Assembly (NCBI GenBank): GCA_028023455.1
Contig: JAQFVV010006270.1
Location: 5,544,834 to 5,608,833, forward strand
Direction: 5' to 3'
Source: Epiperipatus broadwayi
Taxonomy: Eukaryota > Onychophora > Udeonychophora > Euonychophora > Peripatidae
DNA length: 64,000 nt
In this document: positions 55,721 through 64,000 of the stretch, one piece after another
Numbering within the stretch: the first letter of the stretch is position 1
Layout of the letters: every line of letters begins with the position of its first letter
Position numbers and translations under genes: made by a program
The notes under the pieces: model-generated
The model's database searches: none
The model's input: the letters and a program-made list of their open reading frames with translations, nothing else
Told to the model about the DNA's origin: nothing

Positions 55721-56551
55721 CACCTGGGTCTCGTTTTATGCGGTAGATAGGTTCTTCAAAAAACGCGCACAAAAACAGACTTAACTTACCTTGAAAAATG
55801 GGGGATACGTACTGTAATTTTCCAAAAATCGCATAAAAGCAAAGCAACAACGTAAAATTACTTTAAAATTCGCATAAAAAAAATATAAGTAACTAAAATA
55901 TGACTAATAAAAAATTTCAAATTTGAAAAAAATTGATACAAACTTTTTTTATTAACTACAGTATTTAATTTTATTCAAAACAATATATTTTTATGCGTAA
56001 TTAAATTTTTTCCATACATGTATGGTATTTTAATCATTATCGCTATTTGAGACATCAGATTCCTCATGATGTGAGTTACTGTAGCTTCTCCTTAAACGAA
56101 GTCAAGAGGAAAAACAACTAAAACGTTTTCCAATAGCTGTTGATCCTTCCCATTTCGCTAAGCGATCTAAAATTGATATTTTTGTTTCCAAAGAAATTCA
56201 TTTTCTTGGATGTTTTTTCCTCTCTATTAGAGTAAACTAAAAGTTTAAAATAAAAATAAGAACTTAGACTTACAATAATAAAAAGACACCGACTCACCAC
56301 TGTTGGGCAAAATTTAATTAAAACTAACAATTAAAAATTAAATTCTTACTTTTGTCTTTAATTTTTTAATTTTCAATTTCGTTTAAAAATCAAATTTCAT
56401 CGTTTCACATCATATTAATTTCAGATCACGTTACGTAATTTTTAAATTGTTAACTACAATTAAAAATCAGATTTTAATTGTCAAATTTAATTGTGCCCAC
56501 GCTGTTACTCACCTTTTAAAAATAAACTTGCGGACACTAAATGATTAATTG

Positions 56552-56586
<35 letters not shown>

Positions 56587-57158
56587 GATGAAAAAATAAA
56601 AAAAAAAACCACCGCGATAATATTTTTCATCTAAAACGTTTAAAAAAATTTAAATTATAGTCTTGTAAAATTTATTACTTGCGGACACTAAACGATTAAT
56701 TGATTGCGTACTCTTTTTTTAAAAAGCAAAAATAGAACGTGATTTAAAATGCTAAAACAACAACATACATAGTGTAGACATCTATAACATTTGAACAGAT
56801 TTACATTATAATCTTGTAAAATTTAATGTGTGTATATAAAATGGGAAAATCCTGATTTTAAGTGAATTATGAACTTCTTTATTGCATAAAATCTATTACA
56901 GTACTATTATAAAGCGCTGAAAATATTGAAATTATTAGATGGAAGTCGAACTCCGATAATGCGCTATTACTTTAAATATGACGTGAGTGCGCAAAATTTA
57001 TAACATTTAAAGTAATAGTGCATTATCGGAGCTTGACTTCTGATCTAATAATTTTTATCGCATAAAAGAAAACCGCATACTAAGATATTAAGAAAAAACA
57101 TGAATCGCATAACTTCAAAATCGCATTAAATAAATCCGCATAAAATGAGACCTGGGTG
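55721..57158 (+). mobile_element. pogo/Tigger-like element, copy C, full length
   Basis: CACCTGGGTCTCGTTTTATG at the left and its inverse at the right are both flanked by TA (55719-55720 and 57159-57160). Length is 1438 bp, partly because of an internal duplication: CTTGCGGACACTAAAYGATT occurs at about 56528 and 56681, separated by T and A runs. The same site is empty in the neighbouring repeat unit near 50298, so the insertion is younger than the duplication of the unit. Confidence 0.7.
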
Positions 57159-57877
57159 TACTTTAACCTCAGATGTTTAGCCCCATCATTTTTTCATAAG
57201 TATAAAAAAAAAAAATTTCAAAACCTAAATTGAAATGTCATCAAGGGATTAAGAATAGTGTGCAATGAGCATTTATTTTAAAATTATATTTAAATTTTTA
57301 CATTCATTTAAATTATTATTTCATATCAAGTGATTTCACAAATTATAAAAAAATTCTAGTTTTTAATGCTCATCATTTTGGATAAGTCATATCTAGTATA
57401 AATAAATTATTTCAAAATCTCAGTTTATAAAATATTTAACACATTAAATACACATCTGTCATCAGGGAACTAATTTCAAAATCTCAGTTAATAAAATATC
57501 ATCAGGAAACTAAGTGTGGTGCATGATGTCATCATGGATTTTGAAATTATGGGTAAATTTTAACTTTGAAACCTCAAGCACATTTCATAATATAAAAGCT
57601 AAGTCATTTATTTAACACATTAAAGACACATCTGATATAATAGGATTATATATAAATCCTTTTAAATTTTATTAAAATACAATCTATAAACATTTACTCT
57701 TACATCAATATTTCAAAATTTGTGATGATACTGTTTTAGAGTGAACTATTATTTCATCAACAGTTAAATGTTTCTAAATAAATTCAATCTTTATTTATAC
57801 TTTTCTAAATATACATTAAACTGTTAGTAATAGATTACCAAAATCACATTTTTCTTTATGTTTGCCGTAATATAATA

Positions 57878-58112
57878 TAAATACAATTTATCCAAACTTC
57901 AAACACTTTTTAGCAAACTCTTTATTACGTTTCGACTGATCTGCAGTCTTCTTCAGAGCAATTTTATTTTGATCTTCTAAATAAAAAAACGATTTTTTAT
58001 TTTTTTATTTAGAAGAATAAAAATAAAATTGCTCTGAAGAAGACTGCAGATCAGTCGAAACGTAATAAAGAGTTTGCTAAAAAGTGTTTGAAGTTTGGAT
58101 AAATTGTATTTA
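57878..58112. mobile_element. Hairpin MITE inserted in repeat unit 2
   Basis: Arms 57878-57989 and 58000-58112 are near-perfect reverse complements with a 10-nt loop. The inner stem contains GAAGAAGACTGCAGATCAGT and CGAAACGTAATAAAG. Unit 1 reads straight through this position (GTTAGTAATATAAGATTATT near 52460). The inserted block includes about 45 extra bp on the left and is flanked by TAATAG on both sides, a possible 6-bp target duplication. Confidence 0.7.
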
Positions 58113-58574
58113 ATAGAAGATTATTATGGAACATGTTTCATTCTCCCTTTTAAACAATAATAACCAGCAAAGGAATTTAATGGGCGACCTATAGATTCAT
58201 GAATGGCAAACTGCAAGAAATTCTAACCTCTATAATCTTAAAACCAAGGTTGGCATCTGTAAAATACCATATATCAATGAACCTCACATCCCCCATCGAT
58301 ATATGATTGAAATAACATAAAACTATGATTAGACAAAAAGGATATATATCTAAAGAAACAGAAGAATAATGTACAAAGAGAAATTTCAAAAAAAAATTAT
58401 TTTTTTTTAAGTTGTTCACATAATAATAGTAAATAAATCCATGAGTTAAGCTAATATGAAAATTCATGATAATTGAAAAAGACTCATTAACCTTACGTTT
58501 TAGAAGGAAAACATGGAGAAATCAAAACACTCGTAGATAAGTATAAGTATATAAAATTTTTACTATCTTTGCCT

Positions 58575-58805
58575 TAAACAATATAGGCTAGTTGATTACA
58601 ATGTCACCTAAAAGATCATTGGTTCAATTCCTTTTAATTGTCATTGGTCAGAAGAAAAATGAAAATAATAATACTCGCAACACATGAATCTGTACGATAT
58701 CACTAATTGTTGAATGCATTTGGAAAAATATATAACAATGATTGAATTTTTCTAAAAATATTTAGCAATTCAACCAGATAAAAGAAATAGTCTGACATAT
58801 AACTA
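58575..58805 (+). mobile_element. tRNA-derived SINE, family 2, copy b
   Basis: This has the same order of blocks as 62494-62760: GGCTAGTTGATTAC, the box B GGTTCAATTCC, TGTCATTGGTCAGAA, AATAATAATACTC, TGAATTTTTCTAAAAATATT and TAGTCTGACATATAA. It is more worn at the head. The two copies lie 3.9 kb apart in the same orientation. Confidence 0.5.
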
Positions 58806-58929
58806 CAAACATTCATACATATGACAATAACATTTAAATTTTATGCATGTATATAGTGCGTGTGTGTGTGCGTGTATGAGATATATGGCAAAATTATTAG
58901 TATTTTCTTAGTCTGGCTTTAAACAAAAT

Positions 58930-60220
58930 GTTAAATTTGATAACATCTTTAGACTCTGATGTTTATCACCAAAATTTTTCACAAGGATATATTATTTTTA
59001 AAAAAATTTCAAAACTTAAGTGTTATCGAGGAATTAAGAATAGTGCATGATGACCTCTTATTTTAAAATTATATTTCCATTTTTACATTCATTGAATTAT
59101 TATTTTGTGAAAACTTCAAGTTTTAAGGTTCATCATTTTGGACAAGCTATATCAGTATAAATAAATTACCTGGGTCTCGTTTTATGCGATAGAGAGGTTC
59201 CTCCGAAAACACGCACAAACAAAATTGCGCAAAAATAGACGTAACTCACCTTGAAAAGGGGGAGATACGGACTGTGATTTTTCAAAAATTGCGTAAAAGC
59301 AAAGCACCAACGTGAAATTACTTTAATTTACAGTAATTTACATTTTTTTATACACGTTTTAATTATTATCACTATTTGCTGATAAACAGGTTCGTTTGCA
59401 AACTAGTAAAAAATCAGATTCTTCACACGAGGAAATGCAACTAGCGCCAACATCACTCTCACGTTGTGTTAATGGTTTTCTGGTGACAACGTAATTAGTA
59501 ATTAATCTAACAACTAAAAATTAAATTCTTATTTTTGTTTTTTATTTTTTAATTTTCAATTTTAATTGTGCCCACTGCTATTACTCACCTTTTAAAAATA
59601 AACTTGCGGACACTAAATGATTAATAATTGATTATGTTCTTTTTTAAAAAGCAAAAACAGAATGCGATTTAAAATGCAAAATTAACACGCACAATGTTTG
59701 AACAAATTTACATTATAATCTTGTAAAATTTAATGTGTGTATACATAAAATGTGGAAATCATGATTTTAATTTCATTATTGCATAAAATCTTACTATTAT
59801 AAAGCACTGAAAATATTGAAATTACTAAGATGAAAGTCGAATTCCAATAATGTGCTATTACTTTCAATATACGCGAAACTTATTATTTAAAGTAATAGCG
59901 CATTATCGGAGTTCAACTTCCGGAGAAATGTGAATCGCTTAACTTCAAAATCGCGTTGAATAAATCCGCGTAAAAAGAGACCCAGATGTATTTCAAAATC
60001 TCAGTTAATAAAATGTCATCAGGAAACTAAGTGTGGTGCATGATGTCATCACGGATTTTGAAATTATAGGTGGATTTTAACACTGAAACCTCAATAACAT
60101 TTTTAACTTTAAAAGCTAAGCTAATTATATAACACATTAAACACACACCTGGCATAATAGGATTATATATAAATTTATTTATTCTTTTAAATTTTAATTA
60201 AATACAATCTATAATAATTT
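58930..60220 (+). repeat. Paralogous repeat unit 3, partial
   Basis: It starts AACATCTTTAGACTCTGATG and runs through AGTATAAATAAATTA, pogo-like copy D, AAGTGTGGTGCATGATGTCA and ATAATAGGATTATATATAAA to ATACAATCTATAA. The left part of the unit, before the ACATCTTTAG landmark, is absent. Confidence 0.6.
59169..59988 (+). mobile_element. pogo/Tigger-like element, copy D
   Basis: The ends are CCTGGGTCTCG and GAGACCCAGATG, with the first two bases of the left terminus lost. TA lies on both sides. The empty site, AAATTATTTCAAAATCTCAG, is present in the paralogous units near 50540, 52097 and 57404, confirming a TA duplication and a precise insertion. Length is 820 bp. Confidence 0.7.
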
Positions 60221-60321
60221 ACATAAATACATATATATATTTATAAATTATTATCTATACATTTAAACAAACAGAAAAACAAAAACTAAAAAAATTATTT
60301 AATCAAATGATAATGGAGTTT

Positions 60322-61196
60322 ATTGATGAGTTGTGCGCTACTACACAGCTAAAAAGAAGTTTGACCTTTAGAGCTGATGAAGCTTGTGCTTTCATATTCA
60401 TAGCTGCGTTGGTGGCCTAGCAGTTAGCGGAGCTGCTTTCCAATCAGCGAGCTTGGGCTTTAACATATACAAAATTATGATGTAGTGGGGTAGTGTATTG
60501 TGATTATATATGCAATAATAGAAATTTAAATTTTAGTGAAATTGTTGAGGGGGGTGGATGAGTCTTTTCAGTTAATTGCTTGGAGGTAAGTTAGTTATAA
60601 AATATGCTTCTTTAATTTTTCGCCATGAGTTGTCTTTCTCTATATACTGAACAGTTGTTACTGTGATTGCGTGAATACATATCCAGTAATTTTTTGGTGG
60701 TCGAAAAATACTAAACTGTACACTCTGATTTGTTGGTTGCTTTCTTGTAGGTGTATTGATGTTGAAATAAACAAGTGTCTAGTAAGGCACTGGATTTTAT
60801 AAAAAGAGCAAAGGGTAAGAGCAAATTCTAATTGTGTCTTTTGAGTTATTTAAATCTATTGGAGGAAGGGGGGTGCAGTAGGCAAGATGGTACATAGATG
60901 GAAATACTTTCTAAGTTTTAGAGAGAGAAGGAACAATGGGAGGAGAAACCATGGCTATTGTAAGATGGGAAGTCGAAAAATTAGAGAAGCGTTCTTGATA
61001 GCTACCCCCCCCCCCGAGCTATTAACCGAAAACTCATCCTACCCCCTCCAAAAATGGACTTTATAACACTAATTAACATTCAACAATTTCACTCAAATTT
61101 AAATTCACTACCCCACTACATCAGTTTATCCCAACTATAAATATGAAAGCACAGGCTTTCCAAAGAGAAGCATACTACCTCACAACTCACCAATTA
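60322..61196. mobile_element. Fold-back element with about 180-260 bp imperfect arms
   Basis: Left arm 60322-60580 and right arm 61016-61196 match in reverse: TTGATGAGTTGTG with CACAACTCACCAA, CTTGTGCTTTCATATTCATA, GATGTAGTGGGGTAGTG and TTTAGTGAAATTGTTGA. The left arm has an extra piece of about 70 bp (60403-60475) that the right arm lacks. No transposase frame is present between the arms. Confidence 0.6.
60403..60475 (+). repeat. tRNA-like insert in one arm of the fold-back element
   Basis: GTTGGTGGCCTAGCAGTTAG followed by CGGAGCTGCTTTCCAATCAG looks like the 5' half of a tRNA (box A and anticodon arm). No box B follows. It is present only in the left arm, so it was gained there or lost from the right arm. 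Confidence 0.45.
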
Positions 61197-61799
61197 TTTT
61201 AATTAAAGTGAAGCATAATCATAAATTCTTAATAATGGAGTTACTGCTTTTCTGCATTAGGTCACTTTAGAACAGTACAAAAGCTTCTGCCTAATTATAG
61301 CTTTTATTTTTTGATCAAAACTGAGTTAAAGTATGGTAGTCTGTGCTTTAAAATCCTGCAAGCAATAACTTAAGTGATTAAAAAAAAAAACACTTCACAA
61401 GAAAACATTTAAAGATTCAAATATAAGTAGTTCATTCAGAACCAGAAGTATTTTTCTTCCCATATTGATGATTTCAATGTTCAATCTATCTTTTATAGTA
61501 AAATATTGATTTTGAATAAAAAATTATTCTCATAGAAATATTAACTTGAACAGTTTCTATCAATGCTATTTATTTACAGTATAAAATATAAATAAAACAA
61601 TCTCCGTGAATATAATACATGCAAACTACTAAAGTAATGAGACTAAGCCATTCTAGAGAAAAATTATGAAGTAATTAGGTTATATAAATGGAGAATTTTA
61701 TTATAAAGACATAAGTCATTCTACAAAAAAATTATAAAGTAATAAAGTCAGTTGTATAAATAGAAACTTTTACTATAAAGAGAAGTATTGGAAGCTCAA

Positions 61800-64000
61800 A
61801 TAAAATGAAATTAATTATAAATAATAAGGGGAATAATAATTGTGTGGAGATTGATGATATATCAAACAATGGTATGATTAGTTATTCAACTCAATGTAAG
61901 ATACCAGAGAAGATAATCCAAGTTTATGCCCCACCAGGTTCTCACTGTGGTGAAGAAGTAGAGGATAATGCTTTTGATCAAACCCAAATATTTTAAAATT
62001 GTCATAGGAAACTTTAATGCTAGAATTGGAAAGTGACTGAAAGATATAAAAATGTTGTAAGTAAATTGGGTTGTGGTAAAATATCAGACAAATTTTTAAA
62101 AATCTGTAATAAATAATATCAGAACAGCTTTCCAGAGCAATACCACTCTTTACGGAATTCTAACATCTACTAAGTCTAAACTTAAAACGCTGAAAGGAAA
62201 AACTGCCTTTATGAAATATCATGTGAACATGGAAGGACATACATTGGTGAGAGCAGATATCCCATTGAAAAGTGATTCCAAGAACACAAACTGAGAAAAA
62301 ACTGTATCTAAAGTAGCAGACCATGTGTACATCAATGAACATATGTTAGATTGACAAAAGTATCGGATAGAGAGGAAAAGATACAAACCAGAAAATTCAA
62401 AGAAGCTGCTCAGATGACAAATTCAGAAAAAGTAGAGCAATCAGCAGGAAATTCATAGATAAGTATATGAAATTTCTACTGACTATTGACTTTGGCAGGA
62501 TGGCCCAGTTGGTTAGCGTTCCCTTAAAAATCAATATTCAAGAACCTAAACTTTGTCCAGATTCAATTCCCATGCTAGTACTGTCACTGGTCAGGACAGC
62601 AACACTAAGATAAAAATAATAATACTCAAAATTGTGTGTATATACTAATCTGTATGCTACTGCTAACAATTGAATGAAATTGGAAAATTTAAATAAAGTT
62701 AAATTTTTCTAAAGACATTCAATATTTAATATTAGATGATGAAAATAGTCTAATATATAAATAGACTTTTGAAAATTGCAGGAGAAAAAAATTGTAAATT
62801 ATGAATACATCATCTAAAGAAAATGCTAAAGGGAAGTGGCTGTGGAAATATCTAAATGAAGGGATAGCAAATTGGATTTGATTATGATTAACAGAAAATA
62901 TATATATTATGATTGTAATATTCTTAATAGTTTCAATATAGGAAGAGATCATCAATTAGTGAGAAGTAAGATACATGTTGATGCTAAACTAGAGACGAAA
63001 ACAAATAAAACAGATAGTATTAACAACTGATATTCCTAATCTTCAGAAATATTCCAAAGAGTATAAATTAAAACTTGCTATTGTTTTAAAGTATTGACAG
63101 ATTGCAAAGATAGATCAAACTAGAATATTTTACTACGAACTGCAAGATAGTATTTAAAAAAAGCAGCAATAAGAAAATATGAAACTAAGTACTACTAAGA
63201 GGGAAGGCATCATAAAACATGTAAAACAATTATGAAAAGGATTACATAGTAATAAAACAAGAAAACAAAATAACCACTACCATTACTATATGAATTGCCA
63301 AGCATTTTAAATGAAGAGTAATTAAATCTATAAAGAAATAAAAAACCAATGTCTAAATGAAATGTACCACTTTATTGAAAAATGCAATAGTAATATTGAT
63401 ATTTAAAAAGAAAGTGTGACCTACATCTTCCATCAGTTTTATACAATATATTTACCAAGATACTGTGCAGCAAAATTTGGATTATAACTAACCAAAAGAA
63501 TAAGTTGGATTTAAAAGTAGTCTTAGCACAATGGACCACATCCTATGTACTAAAAAAAGTTATAGAAAGAACCAGAATAAGAATTGCCATTATGCTTCAG
63601 ATTTGAGATTATGAAAAAATATTTGATAGTTTCACAGTGACTAAAAACTTTTGGATCTTTAAAATACAGACAGAGGATGCTTTCATATTTTGAAGCATAT
63701 TTCTCAGAATGCCACATCAATAATTAGATTACGTGGTGTTACTAAAAAAAATTAACACAGAGACGGATATATTACAAAATAATTCCACATCTCTAAAACT
63801 TCTTATAGCAGTTTTACAAGAAGTACTGTGTGGATTAAAATGGGAAAGGATTAGACTTTTCAGATGGTGTGATTGTTTTTGCAAACAGTGCCTTAAAATT
63901 TCAGTAAATGCCACAAAAATTATTGTAGGACTAAAGATAAATATTAAAAAGACTAAAGTCATCTTCAATGTATTTTCTCAAAAGAAAAAATTAATAACTT
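61800..64000 (+). mobile_element. RTE-type LINE, decayed, copy 2, runs off the window
   Basis: The order of motifs matches the copy at 2.2-4.5 kb: CVEIDDISNNGMISYSTQ near 61839-61895, VYAPPGSH at 61921-61944, then FNIGRDHQLVRSKIHVDAK near 62930-62990. Reverse transcriptase fragments lead to VIVFANSA and LKINIKKTKVIFN near 63870-63975. The catalytic FADD box reads about FSDG here. A SINE (62494-62760) and about 0.4 kb of unassigned sequence interrupt the endonuclease. The 3' end lies beyond the window. Confidence 0.75.
62494..62760 (+). mobile_element. tRNA-derived SINE, family 2, copy a (inside RTE LINE copy 2)
   Basis: The head TGGCCCAGTTGGTTAGCGTT looks like a tRNA D-arm/box A region. AGATTCAATTCCC about 60 bp downstream is the box B. 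The body runs through GTCACTGGTCAGGAC, AATAATAATACTC, and a tail containing AAATTTTTCTAAA and TAGTCTAATATATAA. The whole length aligns with 58575-58805, defining a family distinct from the three poly-T-tailed SINEs. Confidence 0.55.

Larger units (their letters stand above)
54815..58223 (+). repeat. Paralogous repeat unit 2
   Basis: This matches unit 1 along most of its length, with two clean insertions: pogo-like copy C (55721-57158) and a hairpin element near 57833-58116. Both sites are empty in unit 1. It has no coding capacity of its own. Confidence 0.65.
41521..64000 (-). other. Presumed upstream SNRPB intron, more than 22 kb
   Basis: The exon at 41520-41209 begins inside a codon and needs an upstream exon. 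I searched the - strand by eye for the Sm-fold motifs and the GxGRAAGRG region and found none, so this intron probably runs past 64 kb. Apart from the repeats listed separately, the stretches 41.6-44.3, 46.2-47.8 and 52.6-53.5 kb show nothing recognisable. Confidence 0.55.

Noticed and set aside
62160-62430. Remains of C2H2 zinc fingers
   Set aside because: Two stretches resemble the linker between fingers at DNA level, but their spacing is about 47 bp instead of 84, and no Cys/Cys/His/His pattern survives.
1-64000. CRISPR array, operon, plasmid or phage features
   Set aside because: No regularly spaced short repeats, ribosome-binding sites or compact gene arrays are present. Introns and SINEs show nuclear eukaryotic DNA.

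Overview
This is a stretch of nuclear DNA from an animal. It is very AT-rich, with long introns, GT-AG splice sites and dense decayed transposons. The two host genes identify it as metazoan. The mix of RTE-type LINEs, tRNA-derived SINEs, hAT, pogo/Tigger-like and Merlin-like elements suggests an invertebrate, but the species or phylum cannot be fixed from the sequence alone. There is no sign of operons, CRISPR arrays or phage.

Region 1 (1-24.1 kb, + strand) holds the last six coding exons of NELF-C/D (NELFCD, TH1-like), a subunit of the negative elongation factor that holds RNA polymerase II in promoter-proximal pause. The exons are 182-318, 5574-5688, 12474-12569, 15478-15618, 20169-20298 and 24096-24130. 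They join in frame to about 217 residues ending in a stop. Introns of 2.9 to 6.8 kb carry a Merlin-like element with a SINE inside it, an RTE LINE, several SINEs, hairpin elements, hAT transposase remains and a reverse-strand RTE fragment.

Region 2 (24.1-32.4 kb) lies between two convergent genes. It holds a 725-bp fold-back element, a 112-codon ORF ending in a good splice donor, and a 962-bp TA-flanked element.

Region 3 (32.4-41.5 kb, - strand) holds the last two coding exons of SNRPB (SmB/B', a core spliceosomal Sm protein): 41209-41520, then 32469-32429 with the stop. The 8.7-kb intron between them contains a second hAT transposase remnant and a 368-bp hAT-type MITE with an 8-bp target duplication, nested inside a hairpin MITE.

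Region 4 (41.5-64 kb) contains no recognised exon. It is probably the upstream SNRPB intron, because the Sm-fold exons are missing from the window. It holds a tandem/inverted dispersed repeat, a Merlin transposase fragment, three paralogous copies of a repeat unit (48.5-52.6, 54.8-58.2 and 58.9-60.2 kb) carrying pogo-like insertions at different positions, fold-back elements, SINEs and a second RTE LINE that runs off the end.

The two host genes act in different steps of mRNA production (Pol II pausing and splicing). Their adjacency gives no evidence of joint regulation. The most informative part of the window is transposon archaeology: several insertions have their empty site preserved in a neighbouring paralogous copy.
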